From: Parvibaculum sp963975745
GTDB taxonomy: Bacteria; Pseudomonadota; Alphaproteobacteria; Parvibaculales; Parvibaculaceae
Length of the DNA: 64,000 nucleotides
Direction of reading: 5' to 3'
Assembly: GCF_963975745.1 (NCBI RefSeq)
Contig: NZ_CAXBIB010000004.1
Coordinates: 1-64,000, forward strand
Both the position numbers and the translations under genes were made by a program. The notes beneath the pieces are model-generated. The model had not been told where the DNA came from. It saw only the letters and a program-made list of their open reading frames with translations, and made no database searches. Positions 1-8,365 of the stretch are shown in pieces (positions within the stretch are counted from its first letter, which is position 1; every line of letters begins with the position of its first letter).

Positions 1-420
1 CGCCAAATCCTGCGCAACTGGAGATTGCCTATGCTTAACCGGACAGCAGTGGGCTCGACCCGGCAATCCAGAAGGCGCGCAACGCGCGCCGTCGTTCTTC
101 GCAAGGACTCCTTGCTTTATTTGATACCGCAGTTTTTGCGAAGAGGACGCCGCCTTCGGCGGCTTCTGGACCCCCGGGTCAAGCCCGGGGGTGACGAGTG
201 TTGGGGGAGATGGTGTGCCGGAGAGCACGCGCCGGGGTGACACTTCTGGGTTGGGTGCGCGCAACAAAATTCGTCATTGCGAGGAACACCGAAGGTGTGA
301 CGAAGCAATCCAGAAGCGACAAGCGCTGAGTCTGCCGCTTCTGGATTGCTTCGTCGCTGGCGCTCCCCGCAATGACGAATTCGGGTTGGCTGACGCGAGG
401 CGCGGCAACGCCCGCCTGCC
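1..420. other. Gene-free repeat-rich intergenic region
   Basis: No reading frame here has a ribosome binding site and recognisable protein. The stretch instead holds palindromes. CGCCGCC/GGCGGC-type pairing is seen around 149-164, a CCCCCGGG/CCCGGGGG hairpin at 171-191 is followed by GTGACG, and a long palindrome lies at 268-381. Sequences of this kind (CCCGGG with a TCAAG loop, GTCATTGCGAG with AAGCAATCCAG) are dispersed intergenic repeats in many alphaproteobacterial genomes. The region lies downstream of the minus-strand aldolase gene, so some hairpins may also act as transcript ends. Confidence 0.7.
268..381. repeat. Dispersed palindromic intergenic repeat
   Basis: A long imperfect inverted repeat. 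The left arm runs from AATTCGTCATTGCGAGGA through GAAGCAATCCAGAAGCG, and the right arm reads CGCTTCTGGATTGCTTCG through CCGCAATGACGAATT. The centre is a short CAAGCGCTGAGTCTGC-like loop. The arms would fold into one cruciform or RNA hairpin. It resembles the non-coding repeat family with the core CGTCATTGCGAG found across Alphaproteobacteria. It has no protein-coding potential. Confidence 0.75.
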
Positions 421-1071
421 CTACCCTTTGCGGCCGTAGCGCCTGAACTTCTCGACATTCAGCGCCATTTCGGCGTCCGGCAGCAGCTCCGGCTGGCCGA
501 GTTGCAGCGCGCGGCAATATTGCGCCGACAGCGTTTCGACTTCATGGGCGAGATGGAGGGCATCCTCGACGCTGGCGCCGATGGCGATCTGGCCGTGATG
601 GGCGAGCAGGCAGGCGCGGCGGTCGGTCAGCGCGGCGACCGCATGGGCGGCGAGCTCGGCCGTGCCGAAGGTCGCATAGGGCGCGCAGCGGATGTCCTTC
701 CCGCCGGCCACCGCCACCATGTAGTGGAAGGCCGGAATGTCGCGCTTCAGCACGGCCAGCACAGTGGCGAAATCGGAATGGGCATGGACGATGCCGCCCG
801 CTTCCGGCCGCGCGCCATAGATGGCGCAATGCATCTGCCATTCGCTGGAAGGCGGGAAGCGGCCCGACAGGACGCGGCCGTCGAGCGCGATCTCGACGAT
901 ATCGGCCGGGAGAAGATCGGGATAGGCAACGCCCGAGGGCGTGATGAAGACGCGCGCGCCTTCCCGCGCCGAGACGTTGCCGGACATTTGCGGCGAGAGA
1001 CCGGTGGCAGCGAGATCGAGCGCGGCGTCGATGACGCGCTGCCGCAGCCATGCCTCGTCCGCCGCCGTCAT
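421..1071 (-). CDS. Class II aldolase, probable 5-(methylthio)ribulose-1-phosphate aldolase
   Basis: The 216-residue protein is a FucA/RhaD/AraD-family class II aldolase. The catalytic glutamate lies in SSEWQMH (E77), and the Zn ligands are H96 and H98 (HAHS) plus the histidine pair at 158-159 (AHHG). Phosphate-binding elements are SGN (30-32) and TPSG (44-47). The SSEW motif matches fuculose-1-phosphate aldolase rather than a typical MtnB dehydratase. Its start overlaps the mtnA stop by 4 bp (ATGA), and it closes a mtnP-apt-mtnA operon. In Rhodospirillum rubrum a class II aldolase in this position splits methylthioribulose-1-phosphate into DHAP and 2-methylthioacetaldehyde (DHAP shunt), so that role is inferred. 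An MtnB-like dehydratase is the alternative but less likely. Confidence 0.8.
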   Translation of the reverse strand: MTAADEAWLRQRVIDAALDLAATGLSPQMSGNVSAREGARVFITPSGVAYPDLLPADIVEIALDGRVLSGRFPPSSEWQMHCAIYGARPEAGGIVHAHSDFATVLAVLKRDIPAFHYMVAVAGGKDIRCAPYATFGTAELAAHAVAALTDRRACLLAHHGQIAIGASVEDALHLAHEVETLSAQYCRALQLGQPELLPDAEMALNVEKFRRYGRKG

Positions 1072-2162
1072 CCGCGCCGCTCCGGATAGAGCGAGAGCAA
1101 TCCCTCGCGGCTGGCGGCGCAGACGCCGCGTTCGGTGACGAGACCGGTGACGTAACGCGCCGGCGTGACGTCGAAGCCGTAATTGGCAGCCGGGCTGCCC
1201 GGCGCCGAAATCCCGACGGTGACGATGTCGCCCTTGTCGGTGCGGCCGGTCATGTGGGTGACCTCGCGCGCATCGCGCTCCTCGATCGGGATCTGCGCGA
1301 CGCCGTCATCGAGCGTCCAGTCGATGGTGGTGTGGGGCAGCGCGACATAGAAGGGCACGTCGTTGGCATCGGCCGCCAGCGCCTTCAGATAGGTGCCGAT
1401 CTTGTTCGCAACATCGCCGGTCGCGGTGGTGCGGTCGGTGCCGGTGATGCACATATCGACCTGGCCATGCTGCATCAGATGGCCGCCGGCATTGTCGGGG
1501 ATGATGGTATGCGGCACGCCGTGCCCGCCCAGCTCGAAGGCGGTCAGCGCCGCGCCCTGGTTGCGCGGCCGCGTCTCGTCGACCCAGACATGGACCGGGA
1601 TGCCCGCATCATGCGCCATGTAGATCGGCGCCAGCGCGGTGCCCCAGTCGACACAGGCGAGCCAGCCGGCATTGCAATGGGTCAGGATGTTGACGGTGCG
1701 GCCGGGCTTGGCCTCGGCGATGCCGCGGATCAGGCGCAGGCCGTTCTCGCCGATCCGGCGGCAGGTCTCGACATCGGCGTCGCAGAGTTGCGCGGCGCAG
1801 GCATAGGCGGCTTCGGCCCGCGCATTGGCGCCGACACCCGCGACGGCGGCGCGCATTTGATCGATCGACCAGTGGAGATTGACGGCGGTCGGCCGCGTCG
1901 CGCCGAGCATGGCGCAGGCGGCATCGAGCGACGCATCGGACGGATCGGCCCGCAGCGCCAGGCAGATGCCATAGGCCGCGGTGGCGCCGATCAGCGGCGC
2001 GCCGCGCACATTCATGTCGCGGATGGCGCGGGCGCAATCCTCGGCGGTTTCGAGCCGGACCAGCGCAAAGCGATGCGGCAGTTGCGTCTGGTCGATGATC
2101 TCGACCGACCAGCCATCATCGGCGACGCGGATGGTGCGGTAATGGATGCCGTCGATCTTCAT
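1068..2162 (-). CDS. mtnA: S-methyl-5-thioribose-1-phosphate isomerase
   Basis: The 364-residue protein belongs to the eIF2B-like aldose-ketose isomerase family and has the usual length. The catalytic cysteine sits in THCNAG near residue 160 and the catalytic aspartate in GTDRTTATGDV near residue 240. NVRGAPLIGATAAYG near the N-terminus is the family's substrate-binding glycine/arginine motif. It converts methylthioribose-1-phosphate, made by MtnP, to methylthioribulose-1-phosphate in the cytosol. It starts 24 bp after the apt stop and overlaps the downstream aldolase by 4 bp, so the genes are probably co-transcribed and co-translated. The protein could also accept 5-deoxyribose-1-phosphate, as reported for DHAP-shunt homologues. 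Confidence 0.95.
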   Translation of the reverse strand: MKIDGIHYRTIRVADDGWSVEIIDQTQLPHRFALVRLETAEDCARAIRDMNVRGAPLIGATAAYGICLALRADPSDASLDAACAMLGATRPTAVNLHWSIDQMRAAVAGVGANARAEAAYACAAQLCDADVETCRRIGENGLRLIRGIAEAKPGRTVNILTHCNAGWLACVDWGTALAPIYMAHDAGIPVHVWVDETRPRNQGAALTAFELGGHGVPHTIIPDNAGGHLMQHGQVDMCITGTDRTTATGDVANKIGTYLKALAADANDVPFYVALPHTTIDWTLDDGVAQIPIEERDAREVTHMTGRTDKGDIVTVGISAPGSPAANYGFDVTPARYVTGLVTERGVCAASREGLLSLYPERRG

Positions 2163-2186
2163 GGGGCCCTTTCTCGCCGCGCGGCG

Positions 2187-2714
2187 TCAATGGCCTTCGA
2201 AGGAACAGAGCGAGAGCACCTCGATGTCGAGCGCCTCGAGGCGCTGGCGGCCGCCCAGATCGGGCAGTTCGATGACGAAGCTCGCCGCCGCGACCCGGCC
2301 GCCCGCCCGCGCGATCAGCTTGACCGAAGCCTCGGCCGTGCCGCCGGTCGCGATCAGATCGTCGATCAGCAGCACGCGCGCGCCGGCATCGATGGCGTCG
2401 ATGTGAATCTCGACCGTGTCGGTGCCGTATTCGAGATCGTATTCCTCGCCGATGGTGGTGAAGGGCAGCTTGCCCTTCTTGCGCACCGGCACGAAACCGA
2501 GATTGAGCCGGTGGGCGACGGCGCCGCCGAGAATGAAGCCGCGCGCCTCGATGCCGGCGACGATGTCGAAGGTCGCGCCGTCATGCAGCGCGACCAGCGC
2601 GTCGACCGCATTGCGGAAGCCGACCGGATCGCCGAGCAGCGTGGTGATGTCGCGAAACAGGATGCCGGGCTTCGGGTAGTCCGGAATGGTGCGGATGAAT
2701 TGCTTCACGTCCAT
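2187..2714 (-). CDS. apt: Adenine phosphoribosyltransferase
   Basis: The 175-residue protein starts MDVKQFIRTIPDYPKPG, the standard Apt N-terminus. An in-frame extension upstream to 2810 is low-complexity basic sequence and was rejected. The PRPP loop VLLIDDLIATGGTA lies near residues 118-131, and FRDITTLL and GIEARGF are also conserved Apt blocks. The enzyme condenses adenine with PRPP to give AMP. In this operon it salvages the adenine released by MtnP, which is encoded upstream. The spacing to mtnA is 24 bp. Confidence 0.95.
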   Translation of the reverse strand: MDVKQFIRTIPDYPKPGILFRDITTLLGDPVGFRNAVDALVALHDGATFDIVAGIEARGFILGGAVAHRLNLGFVPVRKKGKLPFTTIGEEYDLEYGTDTVEIHIDAIDAGARVLLIDDLIATGGTAEASVKLIARAGGRVAAASFVIELPDLGGRQRLEALDIEVLSLCSFEGH

Positions 2715-2834
2715 ATGTCTCCGTTTAATCTTGTTCGGCCGTCTGCCAGCTGTCCGTCCAGCCCGGACTATAACCGTCACGCCCACCCGCCCCTGGGGGC
2801 GGGTCGACAAAATTCGAGCGGTACGCGAAGAATT

Positions 2835-2878
2835 TTTCGGGGCGGGGGCTGCAACTTACGGCATACCCCGCCCCGAAA
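2835..2878. repeat. GC-rich hairpin between mtnP and apt
   Basis: A perfect 13-bp inverted repeat, TTTCGGGGCGGGG at 2835-2847 against CCCCGCCCCGAAA at 2866-2878, with an 18-nt loop. No T-run follows, so it is not a classical terminator. It could attenuate or protect the mtnP-apt transcript, or be a remnant of a dispersed palindromic element. Confidence 0.55.
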
Positions 2879-2907
2879 TTTGTTCCGCTAACGCTTCACA
2901 AATTTCG

Positions 2908-2928
2908 ACCCTCCCCCAAGGGGAGGGT
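2908..2928. repeat. Small CCCTCCCC hairpin repeat
   Basis: A perfect 9-bp stem, ACCCTCCCC at 2908-2916 and GGGGAGGGT at 2920-2928, around a 3-nt loop. This core is a common alphaproteobacterial intergenic palindrome. It lies just beyond the mtnP stop on the minus strand. Confidence 0.5.
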
Positions 2929-2968
2929 GGGAAATCTTATCAGAACCGCCCGTCACAACCGACAACCC

Positions 2969-3856
2969 TCACCCCAGCACCCGGCCGGCGACGGCGTCGA
3001 GCTTGCGGACGAGTTCGGGGTCGCGCTTGTCGGGCGCGGTGATCAGCGCGGTATCGAGGACGCGGTCGAGGCCCTGCGGCGAGGGCGTGCGTTCCGGGCC
3101 GAAGCTGGTCGCCACGGCGCGGATGACGGCGCGGGCATGGCCGGCATTTTCCTCGAGCACGCGAATGACGTCGGAGACTTCGACATGCGCATGATCGGGA
3201 TGCCAGCAATCGTAATCGGTGACCATGGCGACCGTCGCGTAGCAGATCTCGGCCTCGCGGGCGAGTTTCGCCTCCGGCATGTTGGTCATGCCGATCACCG
3301 AACAGCCCCAGGCGCGGTAGAGCTCGCTTTCGGCCAGCGTCGAGAATTGCGGACCTTCCATGACCATGTAGGTGCCGCCGCGCGTATAGGCGATGTCGTT
3401 GTCCTTGCAGGCCGCCTCGATGTGATCGCCAAGGCGCGGGCAGACCGGATGGGCCATCGAGACATGGGCGACGAAGCCCTCGCCGAAGAAACTTTTCTCG
3501 CGCGCGAAGCTGCGGTCGATGAACTGGTCGACGATCACGAAATGGCCGGGCGGCAGTTCCTCCTTCAGCGAGCCGACCGCCGAGACCGAGATGATGTCGG
3601 TGACGCCGGCGCGCTTCATCACGTCGATATTGGCGCGGTAATTGATGCTGGAGGGCGAATGCGGATGGCCGCGGCCATGGCGCGGCAGAAAGACCATCTC
3701 GACCATGCGCCCGTCGCCGATGGGCAGCTCGCCGAAATGCAGCTCGTCGGAGGCCTCGCCCCAGGGCGAGGCGATGCGTTCCCAGCGCTCGTTGCGCAGG
3801 CCCGGAAACTCGTAGACGCCGCTGCCGCCGATCACGCCGAGGACGGTCTTTGCCAC
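2969..3856 (-). CDS. mtnP: S-methyl-5'-thioadenosine phosphorylase
   Basis: The 295-residue protein starts with GTG. It opens with the nucleoside-phosphorylase glycine motif GVIGGSGVYEF and carries RHGRGHPHSPSSINYRAN (phosphate and substrate loop), SAVGSL, GPQFST, and IGMTNMPEAKLARE (purine and ribose binding). These features place it in the PNP/MTAP family and favour MTAP specificity. It phosphorolyses methylthioadenosine, a by-product of polyamine and homoserine-lactone synthesis, to adenine and methylthioribose-1-phosphate. Both products are handled by the two genes that follow (apt, mtnA). It heads the operon, and the 254-bp gap before apt contains two hairpins. Confidence 0.93.
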   Translation of the reverse strand: MAKTVLGVIGGSGVYEFPGLRNERWERIASPWGEASDELHFGELPIGDGRMVEMVFLPRHGRGHPHSPSSINYRANIDVMKRAGVTDIISVSAVGSLKEELPPGHFVIVDQFIDRSFAREKSFFGEGFVAHVSMAHPVCPRLGDHIEAACKDNDIAYTRGGTYMVMEGPQFSTLAESELYRAWGCSVIGMTNMPEAKLAREAEICYATVAMVTDYDCWHPDHAHVEVSDVIRVLEENAGHARAVIRAVATSFGPERTPSPQGLDRVLDTALITAPDKRDPELVRKLDAVAGRVLG

Positions 3857-3878
3857 TGATCTCTCCCGTTCCGCTTAC

Positions 3879-3969
3879 CGTCATGGCCCGGCTTGTCCGG
3901 GCCATCCACGTCTTTCTTTCCGAGCGTGGCGCCAAGACGTGGATGGCCCGCATGAAGCGGGCCATGACG
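3879..3969. repeat. Dispersed palindromic repeat (GTCATGGCCCG type)
   Basis: A long imperfect inverted repeat upstream of mtnP. The left arm is CGTCATGGCCCGGCTTGTCC continuing into GGGCCATCCACGTCTT. The right arm is AAGACGTGGATGGCCCG continuing into GCGGGCCATGACG. It matches the GTCATGGCCCGGCTTGT... intergenic element frequent in Rhizobiales-like genomes. It lies between the mtnP start and the petC terminator. Confidence 0.75.
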
Positions 3970-4015
3970 ACCGGGGTTATGTGTCCCCGTATAACAAACC
4001 AGCGCGGCGGCGCCA

Positions 4016-4046
4016 TGAAAAAGGGCTCCCGAAGGAGCCCTTTTCC
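4016..4046 (-). terminator. Rho-independent terminator of petABC
   Basis: The stem AAGGGCTCC / GGAGCCCTT (4021-4029 and 4034-4042) has a 4-nt CGAA loop and is flanked by A-run and T-run on opposite sides. Read on the minus strand it ends in TTTTT shortly after the petC stop, so it should end the bc1 operon transcript. It could act in both directions. Confidence 0.85.
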
Positions 4047-4067
4047 GTCAATTTCGTGTGACGCCGG

Positions 4068-4859
4068 TCAGTGCGCGTCGGCCCAGACCTTGCGCATGGC
4101 GAACCAGAGCAGGCCGCTCAAGAGTGCCAGATAGATCATCACCTGGAAGCCCATGCGGTGGCGCTGTTCGAGTTTGGGCTCGGCCGTCCACATCAGGAAA
4201 TGGGTGACGTCGCGCGCCATCTGGTCGACCGTGTTGGGCGTGCCGTCCTCATACTCGACCTGGCCGTCGGAGAGCGGCGCCGGCATGGCCAGCACATGGC
4301 CGGGGAAATAGGTGTTGTAGTGCAGGCCCGGCAGCACCTCGAAACCTTCCGGCGCTTCGGTGTAGCCGACCAGCAGCGAATGCAGATAGTTGACCCCGTC
4401 CGGCCGCGCCTTGGCGATGACCGAGAGATCGGGCGCTGCAGCACCCATGGCCGCCGCAGCGGCTTCCGGATTGGGATAGGGCGAGGGGAAGCGGTCCTTG
4501 GGCTCGCCCGGCCGTTCGAACATTTCGCCCGAACTGTCCGGCCCGTCGACGACGACGATGTCGGCGGCCAGCGCCTTGACCTGGCCTTCGGTGAATTCGG
4601 GCCCGCCCGGCTCCATCAGATTGCGGAACCGCACCAGCTCGGCCGAATGGCAGACCGCGCAGACTTCCTTGTAGACCTTGTAGCCACGGCGCAGCGCGTC
4701 GCGGTCATAGACGCCGAAGACGCCCTCGAAGGACCATTCGGACTGGATCGGCTTGACCGAGTCGGTCGCGGCTTCGGCCGGTGCGGCCATGAGCGGCAGG
4801 CCGAGGGCGGCCGCGGCGGCGAGCGCCAGAAGGCCGGTCTTGCGGGAGATCTGGATCAT
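4068..4859 (-). CDS. petC: Cytochrome c1 of the bc1 complex
   Basis: The 263-residue protein has a Sec signal peptide (about residues 1-31, ending APAEA). The haem c site CAVCH is at 67-71, the axial-methionine region FPGHVLAMPAPL lies in the C-terminal half, and a C-terminal membrane anchor near 235-255 ends KVWADAH. It carries electrons from the Rieske centre to cytochrome c in the periplasm. It follows petB by 26 bp. The start was chosen at MIQISRKTG because a signal peptide begins there; an in-frame GTG four codons upstream is possible. Confidence 0.95.
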   Translation of the reverse strand: MIQISRKTGLLALAAAAALGLPLMAAPAEAATDSVKPIQSEWSFEGVFGVYDRDALRRGYKVYKEVCAVCHSAELVRFRNLMEPGGPEFTEGQVKALAADIVVVDGPDSSGEMFERPGEPKDRFPSPYPNPEAAAAAMGAAAPDLSVIAKARPDGVNYLHSLLVGYTEAPEGFEVLPGLHYNTYFPGHVLAMPAPLSDGQVEYEDGTPNTVDQMARDVTHFLMWTAEPKLEQRHRMGFQVMIYLALLSGLLWFAMRKVWADAH

Positions 4860-4885
4860 CTTGTTTTCCACTTTTCCGTCTCCCC

Positions 4886-6154
4886 TCAACTCTTGTCCGC
4901 TTTGCCGCCCAGCACCGAAGCGGCAATGCTTTCGGGCAGCGGTTTCGGCTTCTCGATCAACCCCAGAACGGGGAAGAGAACGAGGAAGTGCAGGAAGTAG
5001 TAGATGGTCAGGACGCGCGAGAGATCGGTGACGTCGAAACCGCCATCGCCCACCGCGATCAGGATCTTGTCGGGCGACTGGCCGCCGCAATAGCCCAGCC
5101 CGATGCAGGCCGCGACGAAGATCCAGAAGAACTGCTTGTAGAGCGGCCGGAAGCGCGCCGAACGCACTTTCGACGTGTCGAGCCAGGGCAGCACGAAAAG
5201 GATCGCGATGGCGGCGAACATCAGCACCACCCCGCCGAGCTTGTCGGGGACCGCGCGCAGGATCGCGTAGAAGGGCAGGAGATACCATTCCGGCACGATA
5301 TGGGCCGGCGTCACCAGCGGATCGGCGACGATGTAGTTGTCGGGCTCGCCCAGCGCGTTGGGATTGAAGAAGACGAAATAGGCAAAGAGGATCAGGAAGA
5401 TCGACAGGCCGAAGGCGTCCTTCATCGTCGCATAGGGCGTGAAGGCCACGGTGTCCTTCTTCGGATCCTTGACCTCGATGCCGGCCGGATTGTTCTGCCC
5501 CGTCACATGCAGCGCCCAGACGTGAAGGATCACGACGCCGGCGATCAGGAAGGGGAAGAGGTAATGCAGCGAGAAGAAGCGGTTGAGCGTCGGATCGCCG
5601 ACCGCGAAATCGCCCCAGAGCCAGGTGCGCAAGCTCTCCCCGACCAGCGGGATGGCGCCGAAGAGGTTTGTGATGACGGTGGCGCCCCAGAAGCTCATCT
5701 GGCCCCAGGGAAGCACGTAACCGAAGAAGGCGGTCGCCATCATCAGCAGATAGATCAGCACGCCGAGAATCCACAGGACTTCGCGCGGCGCCTTGTAGGA
5801 GCCGTAATAGAGACCGCGGAACATGTGGATATAGACCGCGATGAAGAACATCGAGGCGCCGTTGGAATGCACATAGCGGATCAGCCAGCCGTAATTGACG
5901 TCGCGCATGATGTGCTCGACGCTGGCAAAGGCCAGTTCCGTGGTCGGGATGTAGTGCATCGCCAGCACGATGCCGGTGACGATCTGGACCGCGAGGCAGA
6001 AGCTCAGCACGGCGCCGAAGGTCCACCAGTAGTTGAGGTTCCGCGGCACCGGATAGTCGACGAAACTGTCATTGACCAGCCGCATGATCGGCAGGCGCTC
6101 ATCCATCCAGCGCGAGAAGCCGTTGCCGGGTGTGTAGGTGCTTTGATGGCTCAT
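4886..6154 (-). CDS. petB: Cytochrome b of the bc1 complex
   Basis: The 422-residue polytopic protein has the standard eight-helix cytochrome b layout. Conserved blocks include the Q-site segment GYVLPWGQMSFWGATV and the PEWYLLPFYAILR segment of the second half. It begins with the usual hydrophilic helix (MDERLPIMRLVNDSFVDYPVP). It binds two b haems and forms the quinol-oxidation and quinone-reduction sites in the inner membrane. It lies between petA (13-bp gap) and petC in one operon. Confidence 0.97.
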   Translation of the reverse strand: MSHQSTYTPGNGFSRWMDERLPIMRLVNDSFVDYPVPRNLNYWWTFGAVLSFCLAVQIVTGIVLAMHYIPTTELAFASVEHIMRDVNYGWLIRYVHSNGASMFFIAVYIHMFRGLYYGSYKAPREVLWILGVLIYLLMMATAFFGYVLPWGQMSFWGATVITNLFGAIPLVGESLRTWLWGDFAVGDPTLNRFFSLHYLFPFLIAGVVILHVWALHVTGQNNPAGIEVKDPKKDTVAFTPYATMKDAFGLSIFLILFAYFVFFNPNALGEPDNYIVADPLVTPAHIVPEWYLLPFYAILRAVPDKLGGVVLMFAAIAILFVLPWLDTSKVRSARFRPLYKQFFWIFVAACIGLGYCGGQSPDKILIAVGDGGFDVTDLSRVLTIYYFLHFLVLFPVLGLIEKPKPLPESIAASVLGGKADKS

Positions 6155-6167
6155 CTTTTTATGCCCC

Positions 6168-6707
6168 TCAGCCGATCTGAATTCTGGAATCGGACACGAA
6201 TTCGTAAGGCGGCACTTCGAGATTGGTCGGCGCCGGGCCTTTGCGGATGCGGCCGGAGGTGTCGTAGACCGAGCCGTGACAGGGGCAGAAATAACCGTCG
6301 AATTCGCCGCGATAGGACAGCGGCACGCAACCCAGATGCGTGCAGACGCCGATCACCACCAGCCACTTCTTGTCGATCTCGCCCGAGGGACCCGGACGCA
6401 GGCGATCGACATCGGCTTGAGGGTCGGGCAGCGTCGCGACATCGACGCTTTCGGCGGCGGCGATCTCGGCTTCGGTCCGGTGACGGATGAAGACCGGCTT
6501 GCCGCGCCATTTGAAGGTGTTTTCCTGGCCTTCCGGAATGTTCGAGATGTCGACCTCGATCGACGCCAGCGCCAGAACCGAGGCGTCGGGGTTCATCTGG
6601 TCGATCAGCGGCCAGACGGCATAGGCCGCGCCGACGGCAGCGAAGGATCCGGTAGCTACATAGAGAAAATCGCGCCTGGTCGGCTCGACCGCGTGGGTTT
6701 GTGCCAC
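6168..6707 (-). CDS. petA: Rieske iron-sulfur subunit of the bc1 complex
   Basis: The 179-residue protein has a twin-arginine-type N-terminus (TRRDFLYVATG, residues 10-20) that also forms the membrane anchor. The [2Fe-2S] ligands are in CTHLGC (122-127) and CPCHG (141-145), with the disulfide cysteines C127 and C143. The spacing and the 179-residue length fit ubiquinol-cytochrome c reductase subunit 1. It is the first gene of petABC. The 245 bp upstream would hold the promoter, but I see no clear box there. Confidence 0.97.
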   Translation of the reverse strand: MAQTHAVEPTRRDFLYVATGSFAAVGAAYAVWPLIDQMNPDASVLALASIEVDISNIPEGQENTFKWRGKPVFIRHRTEAEIAAAESVDVATLPDPQADVDRLRPGPSGEIDKKWLVVIGVCTHLGCVPLSYRGEFDGYFCPCHGSVYDTSGRIRKGPAPTNLEVPPYEFVSDSRIQIG

Positions 6708-6952
6708 GGTTCAGGTCTCCTCGTTGAATAGCGGCAACGGGGTGGAAGACACCCGTCACTTCGAGCGAAAGACCGACGAATCCCCTGCTTTCGCCCCGTG
6801 CATTGCGTGGTTTTGTGGCATCCAATCGGAGCATTGTCCAGCCCCGCCGCACCTGTGGCAGGATGACGCATCGCCGCATGTCGAATTGACGCGCGCGGCG
6901 CCGTTCGGGCACGCCGGAAGACGGCTCCCACCCTTCCCGTCAAAGGTCTCCG

Positions 6953-7417
6953 ATGCGCCTTGCGCTCCATGAACCGGACATTCCGCAAAACGCCGGCACG
7001 CTGATCCGGCTGGGCGCCTGTCTCGGCGTGCCGGTCGACATCATCGAGCCTTGCGGCTTTCCCTGGTCGGACCGCGACCTGAAGCGCGCGGCGATGGATT
7101 ACGGTGCACTGGCCGAGGTGACGCGGCATGATTCGTGGGCGCATTTCACGGCCGCCCGCCCGGCCGGGGCGCGGCTGGTGCTGCTGACCACCAAAGCACA
7201 TCAAAGTTTTGTGGATTTCAGCTTCGCCCCCACCGACATCCTGCTGGTCGGCCGCGAAAGCGCCGGCGTGCCCGAGGCGGTCCACCGCGCCGCCGATGCG
7301 CGGCTGCTGATTCCGATGCGCCCGCCGGCCCGCTCGCTCAACATGGCGGTCGCCGCCGCCATGGTGCTGTCGGAAGCGCTGCGCCAGACGGCGGGCTTTC
7401 CGGCCGCCGCAAGATGA
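6953..7417 (+). CDS. trmL: tRNA (cytidine/uridine-34 2'-O)-methyltransferase
   Basis: The 154-residue SPOUT methyltransferase has the short single-domain TrmL length. MRLALHEPDIPQNAGTLIRL opens the fold. The trefoil-knot SAM site is made of LVGRESAGVPEAV (about 97-109) and IPMRPPARSLNMAVAAAM (about 119-137). It 2'-O-methylates the wobble base of tRNA-Leu isoacceptors. It is divergent from petA and lies 68 bp upstream of hemF. Confidence 0.92.
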   Translation: MRLALHEPDIPQNAGTLIRLGACLGVPVDIIEPCGFPWSDRDLKRAAMDYGALAEVTRHDSWAHFTAARPAGARLVLLTTKAHQSFVDFSFAPTDILLVGRESAGVPEAVHRAADARLLIPMRPPARSLNMAVAAAMVLSEALRQTAGFPAAAR

Positions 7418-7485
7418 GGGGTGAAGCGCGCGCGGCGGACGGCTAAAAGAGGCCCGTCACCGTCCAACGAAAGTATGCCCGCCCC

Positions 7486-8361
7486 ATGACCGAGACCGAG
7501 GAAAGAAAGACGCACGCCGCCCGCTGGTTCCGCGAATTGCGCGACCTGATCTGCGCCGAGTTCGAAAAGCTGGAAGACGAGTTGACCGGCACCTTCGCGG
7601 ACCGCCCGGCCGGGCGTTTCGTGCGCACGCCCTGGAAACGCGGCGACGGATCGAAGGATGAGGGCGGCGGCGAGATGTCGGTGATGCAGGGCCGCGTCTT
7701 CGAGAAGGTCGGCGTCCACATCTCGACCGTTTTCGGCGAATTCTCCGAGGACTTCCGCAAGCAGATGCCGGGGGCCGACGAGGATCCGCGCTTCTGGGCG
7801 AGCGGCATTTCGCTGATCGCACATATGCAGAACCCGCGCGTGCCGGCCGTGCACATGAACACGCGCCATGTCGTGACGACCAAGGCCTGGTTCGGCGGCG
7901 GCGGCGACCTGACGCCGGTGCTCGATCAGCAGCGCCGCGCCGATCATCCGGACACGGTCGATTTCCACGCGGCGATGAAACGCGCCTGCGACGCGCATGA
8001 CGCCGGCTATTATCCGCGCTTCAGGAAATGGTGCGACGAATATTTCTTCCTGCCCCACCGCAACGAACCGCGCGGCACCGGCGGCATCTTCTACGATCAC
8101 CTCAACAGCGGCGACTGGGACAGGGACTTCGCCTTCACGCAAGGCGTGGGCCGCGCCTTTCTCGACATCTATCCGCAGCTCGTCCGCCGCCACATGAACG
8201 AGAGCTGGAGCGAGGCCGAGCGCGAGGAACAGCTGATCCGGCGCGGGCGCTATGTCGAGTTCAACCTGCTCTATGACCGCGGCACGACCTTCGGCCTCAA
8301 GACCGGCGGCAATGTCGATGCGATCCTGTCGTCGATGCCGCCGATGGTGAAGTGGCCGTAA
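7486..8361 (+). CDS. hemF: Oxygen-dependent coproporphyrinogen III oxidase
   Basis: The 291-residue protein has the HemF signature blocks: GVHISTVFGEFSEDF, HMNTRHVVT, WFGGGGDLTPVL, and the RGTGGIFYDHL block. It decarboxylates coproporphyrinogen III to protoporphyrinogen IX using O2 in the cytosol. It ends 4 bp before the convergent hemN, so aerobic and anaerobic routes for one haem step sit side by side. Confidence 0.97.
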   Translation: MTETEERKTHAARWFRELRDLICAEFEKLEDELTGTFADRPAGRFVRTPWKRGDGSKDEGGGEMSVMQGRVFEKVGVHISTVFGEFSEDFRKQMPGADEDPRFWASGISLIAHMQNPRVPAVHMNTRHVVTTKAWFGGGGDLTPVLDQQRRADHPDTVDFHAAMKRACDAHDAGYYPRFRKWCDEYFFLPHRNEPRGTGGIFYDHLNSGDWDRDFAFTQGVGRAFLDIYPQLVRRHMNESWSEAEREEQLIRRGRYVEFNLLYDRGTTFGLKTGGNVDAILSSMPPMVKWP

Positions 8362-8365
8362 GGGG

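Noticed and set aside
1050..2891. Long plus-strand frame opposite mtnA and apt
   Set aside because: It is the reverse complement of two clear conserved genes, a common artefact in high-GC DNA; its translation is low-complexity Arg/Gly/Asp.
4988..6490. Long plus-strand frame opposite petB and petA
   Set aside because: Antisense of cytochrome b; no start signal and composition typical of a shadow frame.
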